Source: Arctopsyche grandis
Lineage: Eukaryota; Arthropoda; Insecta; Trichoptera; Hydropsychidae
NCBI RefSeq assembly: GCF_051622035.1
Contig: NC_135355.1
Location: forward strand, 2,232,001-2,296,000
Length of the DNA stretch: 64,000 bases
Direction: 5' to 3'
How positions within the stretch are numbered: the first letter of the stretch is position 1; every line of letters starts with the position of its first letter. Shown piece after piece: positions 36,201-49,800 of this stretch. The notes under the pieces are model-generated. The model ran no database searches. It was not told the DNA's origin and was given only the letters and a program-made list of their open reading frames with translations. A program made the position numbers and the translations under genes.

Positions 36201-39200
36201 CCTTATCTATCGTGATAAAACCGCAGAACGATAGTGCTCCAAACCATTCGCTGCTATTCTTTCCAATTGGTAAATCTAACTTTATTATGCTCAGTACTTA
36301 AAGTTATATTGTCTCATTTTCAATCTTGTTTTTCAGGAGAAATCTAAAAGAAAATCAGAAACAAGATGTACCAAGTGACGGCGAAGACCGATTTTGCTGC
36401 AAAACGGCTGGAGTATTTGTATAAGGCCATGAAAGACGATAACAAATGCGACACCGCTTTTTTTGTTCGAGGCCGAAAGTATCTTAATTCGAAGCCAAAA
36501 TTCTTTAAAATCCAAATTGTTTCGTTAGTTTAATTATCATTTTTCATAATTGCAGCTTCCCCGCGCACTTGATCGTTCTAATGGCGTGTAGCAAATTCTT
36601 TGAGACGAACGAAACTAAAGTGGAGGATATTATGTCACCATTTGACTACGAGGTCATTGAAGCAATCCTGAAGTATTGTTACACGGGAGAAATAAGTACG
36701 AGTTCATAAAAATATAAAATAAAAAATTTAAAATACGAGATTTCGTCATTAAATGCAATCATTCAAATATAATTTTAGACATAGGAGACAAACACCGCAC
36801 GAAATTACTGGAGCTAGCCAATCTACTCGAAGTGAAAATTCCACCACAATTTAAAACAGTCAATAATTCTAATTGTCTGAAAGTTTTGAAATCATCGGGA
36901 GATTCCGAATTATTAAAAAATGCAAAGGATTTGATTATGGAAAATTTCGAGACGGTGAGTGTTGATTATATAAAAAAAATATGTGACTTAAATATTTTTC
37001 AATTCCACTTCTGTTTCAGCTGCACAAAACTCCAGATTTTCTCAATCTGCCGGCCTCCACAGTGATCGAAATCTTGAAATCGAATTATTTGAACGTGCGT
37101 TCCGAAGAAGACGTATTCAATGCTGTGAAATTGTGGGTACTTTATGATAATGCGAACCGTAAAAGTGACTTGGCACAGCTGATGAGATCCGTGAGGTTAT
37201 CCTTGCTCTCGATGGAGGTAGTTGAGATCAATTGAATGTTACAGTTTATTGAAAAAAATCCATTTGAATAATGTGTTATATTTACAGTTTTTCATCGACG
37301 AAATAATAACGTTCTGTCATTCGTGTGCAGAGTGTATGACCAATTTTGGACAAGCAATTAAAAACAAGAATGATAAATCTTTCGTCCAAAGAGAGACCCC
37401 TCGTAGAAAAATAAAAGGAAAAAAAATGGCACTGGTTGGGGGGTTTGATTTAGATGTGAGTTTTGTATCGCAAGTATAATATTTTGATTGGATTGTAAAT
37501 TAATTATTTTATTCATAACGTGTTTTCAGATTGCAAGCATCATCGATATATTTGACAGACTAGACAAAAGTTGGACTTTATCTAAAAACATTGGAATTAA
37601 CAAATGTCGATTTGCGTCTGTCGTCGTCGGAGATTGGATCGTTATCATCGGCGGAGAGAATTCTTCGAAAGAATCAGTGACTTCAGTAACGTTTTCCGGT
37701 GTTGCGAAGTACCTACTTAGAGAAATCGGAATATAACCAATTTATTTGTTTTCAGGTGGAATACATTGATTTAAAAAGCGGTCAGAAACAGCCATTGAAG
37801 CCGTTAAATCAAGCTCGTTGTGATTTCTCAGCAGTGACACTTAGTCGCGGTTCGTCCACTGATGTCTACGCCATTGGTGGTTTTGAAATAACGAATGTCG
37901 ATGAAAAGACAGGAAATTTCTTATCTTCAGTGGAAAGGTGATTTAATTGCAATCATTTCATCAGATCGATTGATAGAGAAGTTGACGATTATTGATTTCG
38001 ATTAGGTGGAACAGCAAGACTGGGGATTGGGAGATCATCTCTCCATTGTTGGTGAGTGTTGATTTTCATAGTGCTTCTGTCATCGCTGATAAAATATACA
38101 TAACAGGCGGGCGTAGATATGAAAACGGAAAAGGGACATCTATGAATATTGTGCAGATGTATTCAGTGGAGACGAATTCTTGGACTTACCGCGCACAGAT
38201 GATTCAGGGAAGATATGGTCATTCGGTGAATATCAATTAATTTTATTAACAACTATCGCAAATAGTATTAATCTCTCCAAAATAAAATGAACTAAATTTT
38301 GATTCCACCATTTTAGAGCGTCGCATTCAAAGGGACACTTTACGTCGCTGGTGGATATATCGAAAAAACTTCTACTATTTTAGACAGTGTGGAGCATTTC
38401 GATCCGAATGCAAATGTGTGGAATGCATTCACTAAACTACCGAAACCTACAGCCGGATTCAGTCTCTGCTGTTTCCAAAATAAACTGCTTAGAATGGGTG
38501 AGTTTTTTTACAAACTAATTTGAATTTATAGGTCTTAAATGTAGAATTAATTTATTGTTTTGATTTTCAGGTGGATTTGATGGAAATAAACGTTTAAGTG
38601 ATGTTTGGGAGTACGACGAGACGATCAAATCTTGGAAAGCTTCAATAAGTCTTAGCAGAAAGAGAGATTATTTTAATTCACATGTCATTCCATATGATTC
38701 GATTATTTGATCGTCTGCAGTTTTTTTTTGTATTATTTTAAAATAAATTGAACATGAAATAGTCATTAAATGTATACTTTTTGGTATATTAGAATTTTTA
38801 ATGTATCTAAATGTTTGAATAAATATACATAATATGCAACAACTTCTCAAAATACATTTCATTTTTCTGTGAATATTTAATTTGTATTTATTAATTAGCC
38901 ATTAAGCTAGTTTTTTCATAAATAAATATTATCCAAATGAGCTGATCAATAAGCGAGTGGCCAAAATCAAATACATATCTTTAAAACATGATTATAATTA
39001 TACAAAATTAATATAAAAGTGAATTAAATTCAGGATTTTTTACATTTCATTTTTATAATTCTTCTTGTTTAAATAAAACTATTTTAAATTCGTGAAATTA
39101 ATTCGAAATTCACTGTATCAATAGTTTTTGATAGTAAAAAATAAAATTTGTATATTTCTGTAGATTTTAGGACAATATAATCAAACCCGTGGCTTTCAAA

Positions 39201-40758
39201 TATTTTTTGTCGATTAAATAAGACTTTTCGGATATAAATGTAAGTTATTGCGATTTGCTACATTTCAACGGTTCTCAAATGATTTTTACGAAGGTTTCTC
39301 AAATATTTTTTCTGTTTTATCTTAGTTTTTAACGGGTTTTTCTTAAATCGTGAAATTTTCTATTTTTGTTAACTTTTTTGAGAAATGATCAATATCTTAA
39401 TGTCAGTGGCTGTGAAACTTTTATTTTATTTATATGTTTTTATTCTAAGATTCGTTTCCAAATAATGTAACGTCATAAATTCAAATTATTTCACATTTTT
39501 TCGTCCGTTTATTAAATTCCAGTTATTCCCAAACGGTTTGTAGAATTGTTTTTCACGCTCTCTTTAGCGAAGTAAACGTTTATTTTTTTGTGACAATTTT
39601 TTTATGCTAACACCAGACTCTCCGAAAAAAAAAATTGATGAATACATTTTTTTTCAATGATTTTCGACTGATATTAAGCTTGTTTTTCACACTTTCATTT
39701 AGTTTAATAATATTTTTATGGTACATAATTCTATTGGACGCTTTTTTTAGCTATTCATCAATGTTTTCAGTTATTGTCACCAATTTCAAGAAACGTTTCT
39801 CAATTATTTAGTTTATCTTTTTTATTTGTATATGTTCTTAATTATTTATTCAAAGTAATCAAATTATTTCGTTAATATTATGAATTTCTGGATTTGAACA
39901 GGACTATTCACGTTGTTTAATGGATTATTATGAATTAAAATACTAAAATTTTACTTTTTAAAATATTTTAATCTTCTTGATATTTATTGTGTATACTGAT
40001 AGTGATTTTAAGTAATAAAAAAAAACTGAACAAAATCCAACAACTGGGAATAGAACTTTTGTCTTGTGCAAGTTTCTATACATTTGCTCTCAATTTGTAT
40101 CGAAAATGCTGTCATAGCTATTAGTATTTCATAATACTGCCGATATGTGTGAATGTGTCTGTGTGGTTCAATATCGAATTTTGTTTTGTGAACTTCTTAT
40201 ATTCTTCAAATACATAGATAAAGTCATGGGTTAGACACATCCAATTTTTTTTTAATTTCAAAATGTACATATACATATATTCATGTAATATCTTTAATAT
40301 ACGAGATATACTGTGATCATTCATAAATTTTAAGCTGTTAAAACACCTTTAAAATATAAAAAAAAAAATTTCAAAGTGAATCCTTAGTATATATGTATAT
40401 TTTTAATAATTAATGTTTATCTCGTAAAATAAATATATTAATATGTGAAAATGTTGTGCCCGTTGATTTCAACGGTTGGTTTCGGAAAGGAATTGATGCA
40501 CAAATTAAAATAAAGTTATATGTTCCAAGTCAGACGCCCAATATAAGGAGCACATGTCAGACGCTACACACCCCCCCCCCCACTTTCTCGCCATCCCGCT
40601 CCCCCGATTCCCCGCGTCTCCTCGGCACGATCGGTCGTTACGCCACGTTCCTATGCATAACTTATGTATACTCATAGTATTCTAAAATTTGTTATTTTGA
40701 AATCTCCATAATTGTCGACGCATCTGCCACATACATACCTACAAACATAATCGCATCC

Positions 40759-40813
<55 letters not shown>

Positions 40814-43800
40814 TGCATTTTCGTATACGTATTTTGAATATATAAAAATGGCGTGTATTTAATTGATTACTAAATTGGCAGTAAATATTTCAAAACTATC
40901 AGTGATTATTTTAAATTATCAGTAGGCTGTGATCAGTTGTCATACATATACTCAGTTATTGAACTAAATGATCAGTTTTTAAACTAAATAATCAGTTATT
41001 AAACCAAAATGATCAGATAATAAAATTAAACGGTCGATAATTATTATAAGATGATCAGTAATATCATTTAAAAATAATCATTTCATTTTGACACCCAGAA
41101 AATCGTCAGTGCTGCCATATCGCATTATGGCTCCTAGTATAAAAAATACTGATGAATATTGCCCCTTTTAATAATATTTAATAATAATTACATTATTTTA
41201 ATAATATTTAAATAAAATATAGATCATAAAGGATTTTTATGATCTATATTTTAAATAATGTAAATAATTATTTACTAAAAAAAATGAATAATTTACTGAT
41301 CGTTTATTATATTCTAATGATCATATGGAATAAGTTACTAATAAAGTTATTAAAAATTAATTACTGATAATTTTTTCATTTTTTTACTGACCACTTTTGG
41401 AATTATAAACTAACCAAATAATTTGTTGCCTATAAAAACTCAATGACGCAAAAGTTTGGAAAACGAGTCTTGAGATATTACAAGTTGCTATAATAAGGTA
41501 AACCCCATATATGTATATATGTATACTTGTATATATATATAAATAACACTGTTCGACACGAAAAATGGTTCAAAGACGAGATATGACTTTTTTTATAGAT
41601 CTATGCTCAGTAAACACGATTCTGGTAAAAAAAAAATGTTGATTGGCTCGAGATTCTGAGATATATGTATTTTTTAAATCGCGCGATTATTCTATATCTT
41701 CGTGTTGTTTGGTCGATGTTTCAAAATCTGTCAATTTCCTGTTCAAAATGAATCTATAGTCGTGTAAATACTAGTACGAGCTTTTAGCTCGAAATTTTAT
41801 CGATTTAAAATTCAGCACACTACCAACTAACCCTTTTAAACGAAAACAATAGTGTGCTAGAACACTATCCACAATAAACATGTTTCAATAGAAAATACTC
41901 AATATAAAATAGTATTAACAGTGGGAAAAAATCCAAAATGAAAATACGTACTTTTGACTTTTGATTTGAACTGCACGACTACTTAGAGAGGTGTCGAGGA
42001 AGATGCCCTGAGCGACCTGTCCATTATAAGGAAGTACTTAGACCATATCAAGGCATTCTGGACGGAGCACTGGCAGTGCGTGGATCTCCTTAATCACCAA
42101 TAAATGCTGTGACACGACTTTGGCCGTTTACTTGGATCCTCCACCCAACCCTACGCAACAGTATTAAAGTAGTGTGGGAAAAAATCGCAAATGAAAATAC
42201 GTACCTTTGACTTTTGATTTGAACTGGACGACTACTTAGGGAGATTTGAAAGCTGAAAAATACTACAAATGAAAGATAAAATAACCGACTATAGATTCCA
42301 ATATTCATTTTAAACAGGAAATTGACAGATTTTGAGAGATCGACCGAACAACACGAAGATATAGAAAAACTCGTGCGATTTAAAAAGCACATATATCTCC
42401 GATCTAGAGCCAATCAATATTTTTTATTACCAGATTCGTGTTCACTGAGCATATAATCTAGTATAAGAAAAGTCATAACTCGTCTCTGAACCAGAAAAAA
42501 AGTCGTCATTTGTCGAACAGTGTAATTATTAGTATATGATTTTTCAAATTTCACTTACATATTGTATGTTCATGTGTGTATAATATTAAAATAATAACAC
42601 ATACCCTGAACAGATATATTCCTCTTCCTTGACTCTGGCCGACTGGTTTACAAATCCATATTTTTTGATTAAGTTCGTTGACTTCATTTGAGTCGCTGAA
42701 TTCGTCCTCCTTTGAGAATGATTTTGATCTGTTTTTCGAACATTCTGCCGCCAGTTTTGCATATTCTAACGGCAGGTGGTAGCCGTGTGGACTGAAAGAT
42801 AAGATAATGGTTTTTAAAAGCTTTTATTTAGTTTGAAAAATAAAAGCATACAAAATTTTATTCCATAAGTTACAACAAAGATTTGCCCCGACTTGATAAG
42901 ACAACGTGGAAGTTTCAAGTGTAAAATTAATTAACGACACGACACGAACGAATGGGGGAAAAAGGGGATGGGGGAGGGGACCTGCCGCACAGTTTGACAA
43001 TAAATTGATTAGACGAGGGGTATCTACCCTGGAAACAGCGTTTTTCCGAGGGGGTGGCGGAAACAAGCATCGCGTGATTCGTTCTGAACGTAAAAATCAA
43101 AATGACGACAACAAAGCAATAAAAAAAATCTCAAATGACAACGAAATATGTGGGGTTTTTCTTAAATTGATAGTGTATTTGTGCAAAGATACACAACCTC
43201 GTATCATTTTACTATCGTTAATAGAATAAAATAAACTAGCATATTCCAGAAGCATGTTGAGGGACCACATTAATTCAAAAACATAGATAAAGTAATAATA
43301 GCAGCCAGTTTTCAATTATAAAATAGCTGTAAAATTTTCTACAAGTAAGAAGCTAATGAAGCTGGATTAAATAAGATTTTATAAACAGTAAAAAATGGTT
43401 TATTAGTTTTTAACCCCCTTTTTTAAAAATATTAACGTTGTACAATGAATTTGTGCTATTGGCCTGAATTTATAAATATTTTTTTATGAGTATAGCTGTT
43501 ATACTTGGCGCCAGGGACGGCTCGTGACTTTAAATACAGGTGGGGCACGAGGAGACTAAAACCACCTTAACCCTCTAAATTTTTTTTTAAATGAATTTTA
43601 TATGTTATGAATTTAAATGATATATCGATGATAAAAATGAAATAATTGACATATTGTGACATACCTTGCAATATGTATCTATGTATGTACTTAGTTAAAA
43701 TGTCGAAAAACGTTGACGTTGTCGTGTATTTTTTGAATATCGAATAAACTATAAATAATATAAACGACGGGGGCTGGCGTATTCTGCCCCAAAGAGACCA

Positions 43801-46800
43801 AAAGACGTGGCCAACTAAAAGCGACCTTCTGTAGGCGGAAATACGGATATTTTTTCTTTGTCTCGACTGACTGTCTACACTCAACACACAGTATCACTCA
43901 CAAGTGCCAGAGTAGCAGATAATCTGAAGCTGGCGACCACGGGACCACAGCAGATAAGAGACTGCCCCGACCCGAATTACAAATCTGTTCACCACGTGAT
44001 AAACACATGTTGAACTCATGGATAAAGAAACTCATGTTGACTCTTGACGATTCACCAACAATATGTATACAAAATTTATTTTCTTTTTTGGTTATGGGTG
44101 TGCGGCAGTGCCCCAGTTGCTTTTAACCCTTTGCCCGCGTCACCAAATTTAGCGAACATGCCCTGTACGCGGCTGTTTTTTTGCGGATTTTGTTATCGCG
44201 TTTTCGACTATAAATATAGGTTGTAATATTTTTTTGAATTTTACAACCTATATATATATTTTGACTTCTGCCATCTATTGAATTTGGTATAGTATACATT
44301 TAGTAATATTTTCAACCAAATTATAAAATTTTAACACAATAGACGGCTCTTATACAGGTTGGAACTTCCAAGACATCTATGCATGTCTCACGCGCTGAGG
44401 GCATGTTCGCTAGGACATGTATAGTAGTCGTACGCGGTGGAAAGGTTAAATACAAGCTGCTTGGCGTATTATCAATGCTAAAACATCCAGTTGAAAAGGG
44501 CAAAAATATAACATTATATTCATATGTACATAGATATGTGTATTTTGTATACTATCTCGTGGCACTCCAGATTATACAAAGTTTTCTGGAAAAGTTCAAT
44601 TTATTTCGATTGTTTAACTCTCAGACAAATATACAAACACACCATCAATTGTATACAATTGGTATTATTATGGTTAACTTAAATAGCCAGCAGCATAGCT
44701 CGGTCGTTAAGCTTCTGCTTAGCGTCGAGAGGCGCCGGGTTCGATCCCATGAGCTGACCTCGATTGAAAAGAATTTTTCTGAGTGCATATGCAGTGCTGC
44801 TGGTCAGACCTGGATATTTGTGACTCCAGGTCGATCGTTTCCTATCAGAGTTTGCCAATTTTCTCTGATTTCATTGTTGAAACGGTTTCCGGTAAAATTG
44901 GCTAAATGTCCTTCCTACCTACTGTGTCACCACTATTTGAGATTAATTAATGTACAATAAAATTTATGAACAATTCATAGATGTATCGTTAATTTGCGAC
45001 CTTTTCAGTGTCTCATAATTCAGCGAATTGTATAATAAAAAAAAATGCTGCAATGTTTTTAATTGGCCAGGAAGGCCCATTGGGGTTACCTGTAAGGCCT
45101 TCCTGGTATATATGTAAAAAAATAAATAAATAAATAAAATGGTCTATGTAAACGCAAGGTAGGGACAAAAACAGAGCAGAAAGTTTCTGAGGTCGCAAAA
45201 ATTATACAATATGCCCATGTATATATAAATATAAGACGCGAAATTAAAATAATAGTAGTGTTGCGTGGTCTAAGGTTAAAAATTTAATCTAGCCCTATCG
45301 TGCCGTTGTTGGGATGGTCTGAGAGTTATTTATATACCATTTGTGACCAGATCGGATTAGTTTCGTTTTGACATAATTTACCATAAACACACACACACAC
45401 GCGAAATTGCAGCCGAAATTGTCTATATGTATGTAAATATCCAGTATAAATCTATTATTTATTCATTTTTGTTTTTACGAGAGAGATGATATGCTTATTC
45501 ATATGTAGTTTGTATGTCAAATCAAACATGATAATAACTGTACGGTAATATCGCACGGCACGCACGTGTTTTCAAACATTCGTATTCCATACACGTTCGG
45601 GCAATTTTTCAGCCTGAAAACAAAAAAAAAAAGCTGTCACTTGTGGTACAATTGGTGCATCGTGTTTGGCACGTGTGTCCATGGAAAACCACGTGGCAGA
45701 GCGTCATAACGACCCCAATTTGAATAATCGATAGCGCGTCACATGTTCACGACGTCACGATGTGGAAATAGTAGTATGTAGCATTATTATTATAAAGAAT
45801 TTTTCAAATTTTCAGGCATGCTGATTTTTGTGTGAAAAAAATAGTGGTTTGTTATAGTACTATAATAATAATAGCTTTTATTCCAGACGATGAGGAGAAT
45901 AGTGCAATCCCCAACGCCCATATAAATAATATATAGATAATAAAAAAAGTATTGAAAAATAGTAAACAAAAAATAAATAAATAAATACATAAGTAAATAT
46001 ATAAATATTACTGATAATAAATAATAATAATAATAATTACAATAATAAATAAATAATAATAAATAATAATAATAATAATTTAATGTCTATTCAAGGCGGT
46101 CGGTGTAGCAGTTCCATCCATCGAACGTACAATGAAGAATGCAAATGAGAAGATGCAGCAGCAAGAAGACAATTAGGCGATAAAAATATACGAAGACGTA
46201 GAGAGGCCGCTCTCATCCTGAGAATGGCTTCAAAGTGAGGCACATGCCCTTCCACAAACATTTGCGACGCGCTGCAGCTCCAAGGTAGCCCGAAAAGAGC
46301 ACGATAACAGTTGTTGTACATTCGCTTGTTGTTTTTTAGAACTGGACAGCGTGGACAAGTGTCAAAGTGACAGCTGAATGAGGATGTTTAATTTAGTTTA
46401 ATTTACATATTATTATGTATAATATGACTACATACATATGTTTCGATCATCTCATATGACTTATACATAAATTAATGCCATTTTTATACATTTTGATCAA
46501 TATTTTAACAGTGAAACATATGTATGTAGTCATATTATACATAATAATATGTAAATTAAACATCCTTATTCAGCTGTCACTTTGACACTTGGTTATAATA
46601 TAACACGCTGTCCAGTTCACGCATTCGGCAAAGAATTTACGGAATCCGTGAACTGGGCAACGTGCTTGCATTTTTCACGCATTCGGCAATTCTCTTGCCG
46701 AATGCTTGTAATAGACAATTTCATGGATTCGGTGTAACATATATACCAATACCTATGTAACAACTTCTTCTTCTTGTTAATGCCTTGTCCGCATCCGGAC

Positions 46801-49800
46801 GTTGGCGACCACCTCGTCGATTATTTGAATATATCCGCATCGGTCTTCAGCGGCTCGGAATAGCTCTTCGGCGCTCATATCGGTCCACATGCGCATGTTT
46901 CGAAGCCAAGATAACTTTTTCCTGCCAATCCATTTATTTCCTTCTATTTTCCCCATGGTTATCAAACGGAGAAATTCGTATTTTGGACCCCGTATCATGT
47001 GTCCGAGGTACTCCATCTTTCTCCGCTTGATGACAGAAACAAGTTCCCTGCCTCTCCCCATCATGCCGAGGACAGCTTCGTTTGATATCTTTTTGGTCCA
47101 CGGAATCTTCAGCATATGCTTATAGACCCACATCTCAAAAGCTTCAATGCGGCTGATCATCTTGGTTTTCAGAGTCCACGTCTCACATCCGTGTAGTAAT
47201 ACTGTCCAGACGTAGCTCTTCGCGAATCTCAACCGCGTATGAAGATTGAGATGCTTGTTTGTGAGCGCCGCCTTCATTTTTACAAATGCTGTTCTAGCCA
47301 TCTCGATGCGGATTCTTAGATCTTCATCTGGGTCCATCTCTTCATTCAGCAAGGTACCCAGGTATTTGAATCTTTTTACTCTTTCTATCACCTCTCCATC
47401 CAAGGTTAGATTCCCGGTGTTGTACATATTGTACTTTTATCTTCCTCACCGTCTCCCGCTTGTATCTGGTCCATAATTCACCAGTATAGAGGCTAGTACA
47501 AAAGGACATAAATAATGGTCTCTTAACCTCTACACTGGAGTGGAAAAATCGTCTAGCCAGCATATTTGCCCTTACACAAATGGCTCTTCTTTGTCTTTCG
47601 ATGTCACGGTCATCAGATAGATCCTCCGTCAGCAAGTGTCCCAGATACTTGACTTGACCTAACAATTTCAAGATTACGCCCATCTAAAATAATGTTGGGG
47701 ATGAAATGAGGACCTCGACCGTATCGGAAAATCAATACCATGGATTTACTCGTATTATACCGCATATTATGTTCTGCAGCATAACTCGAGCAAACTTCCA
47801 GGAGGCGATTTAGAGCTGATGGAGAAGGCGCTAAGATCACCATGTCATCCGCATAGCTGATGTGGTTACTGCATATTCCTCCTATGTGGTAACCAACTCC
47901 AGTCTGAATAAGCCAGGAGACATTGACCCACCCTGTTTAACCCCGCACTTCAAAGAAGCGGGATCAGAGTATTCCCCCAGCGTACATTGCTGAACTGATT
48001 CCGGTGCCAGGATGCTAAAAACCTCACGATTTGACTTGGAGCTCCCCTTTTTAACAGTTTGGATCAAAGTAGATCATGATTCACTCGATCGAAGGCCTTG
48101 GATAAGTCTAGAAAACAGGCGTATACGGAAGTTTTTCGAAACTATGTTATAACCGATCTACATAGCATGAGACTTAGATAAAATGTATATGCTGTGGCAT
48201 TGCCCCCCCCCCACACTCGACCACGATGGCCAATTACATTTCGTTTCAGTGTCGCATTGCATTTTGGTCAAGAAATACAAGATTGTTCGTGCGTATAACG
48301 GTCGGTAGAATTTTACTTTTATTTTTTGTTAGTTTTGAGTTCTTGTTTTGAAATATTTACATTCATAAAATTTTAATATAAAATATTTATTTATTGAAAA
48401 AGAATATACTTGACGTTCAAGTTGGTCAAAATTGTAGCATTTTTTAAACTTGTCTATTACGATTATTCTTCGCCATCGTACTGGCGGATTTGATTTGAAT
48501 ATACATATATTGTTGACCAAACCGCGCAAAATGGCAAAGTCGCGGTCAGTAGAATTTGATTTTTATTTTTTATTAGTTTTGGGTTCCTGTTTCGTGTTTT
48601 GAAATATATACATATGTATGTATATATAAAATTGTATTATACAAATATATAATACAATTTTAATATAAAATACGTAAGTTGTTAATATTATAAATTTATT
48701 TATGGATACGTATATATTTTATGATAATTGGATTATTAATCACATTGCGGTGGTCACAAAGACAATTTTTGCCATTAAAATCGCGAATACGCAATATTTG
48801 GCATACAAGTTCTCGTTAGTATGATGGACTTTTCGGTTGCTAGATGTTCCGTTATAGAGATTTTAGTGACTCTGTGACCAGTGCTTTGTGACCAGTAATC
48901 ACTGAACCATATTTTATATTAATGAAAATTTATATTTTTTTGACGATAAAAGTTACAGTAATATTATTAAAGACCTTGCATTGAATTATATTCTTATAAT
49001 GTTAAAAAATAAATCAAAAATGAAAGAAATTATTATATTTAACGTCATAATAAGAGGTAGGACCAGAAGCGTGTTTTTCCAGGAAACGGGGCGTTATGGG
49101 TCTATTTTCCAGGAAAGGGTTCATTATTAAAATGAACAATGCACGGCGAACAATAAACAAAGAACGGCGCAAACTTGGTCCGCTCTTTAGTCATAACAAT
49201 GTAACAACATGTTGTACGAATGGGACAGCATGCTCGGTTCTTGTAAGCCCCCCCCCTCAGAAAAAATCAACAATATGAGACCACAGTTTTTTCCTCCCCA
49301 AAATTTTGCCTTACTTGGGCTTGTATTTAATTTTTAATTAGAAGTATAGCTCGGTCAGACAGAAGTATAGCTCGGTTTAGCCAGCAGCATAGCTCGGTCG
49401 CTAAGCTTCTGTCTAACACTGAAAGGCGCCGGATTCGATCCTATAAGCTGATCTCGATTGGAAAAAAAAATCTGAGTATATCAGTAGTGCTGCTGGTCAG
49501 ACCTGGATATTTGTGATTCCAGGTCAATCGTTTCTTATCAGATTTTGCCAATTTCTCCAATATTATTAATTTATTTATGGAATACGTACATATATATCTA
49601 ATATATAATTTGGAAAGAGACTTTGAAACTATGTAACTATGTAAAGTTTGTTGGGAACATCGAAAACAAATCAAAGTTTCAATGTTGATGATATCGACAT
49701 CGTTAAGTAAATGCCCATCGTCAAAATATAGAATGAAGTTCACATAAGAGGCTTTCATATAGTAGTTAGTAGGATGAAAAAGGTTGATGATAATACCTGA

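Larger units (their letters stand above)
45860..48130 (-). mobile_element. Non-LTR retrotransposon L1F (5'-truncated), split by another LINE
   Basis: Minus-strand reverse transcriptase fragments in order: ACFLDLSKAFDRVNH (about 48070-48122), GVKQGGSMSPGLF (about 47925), DDMVILAPSPSALNRLLEVC (about 47840-47780), VKYLGHLLTEDLSDDRDIE (about 47650). It is then interrupted after KIKVQY at 47428 and resumes at 46322 (YNNCYRALFGLPWSCSASQM), ending in a 3' UTR with TTTATTCCAGACGATGAGG. Frames are broken, so it is dead. A second copy of the same family lies at 61250-62720. Confidence 0.75.

Noticed and set aside
44379-44960. 193-codon plus-strand frame
   Set aside because: Runs from the end of a piggyBac MITE across unrelated DNA into a SINE head; a chance join.
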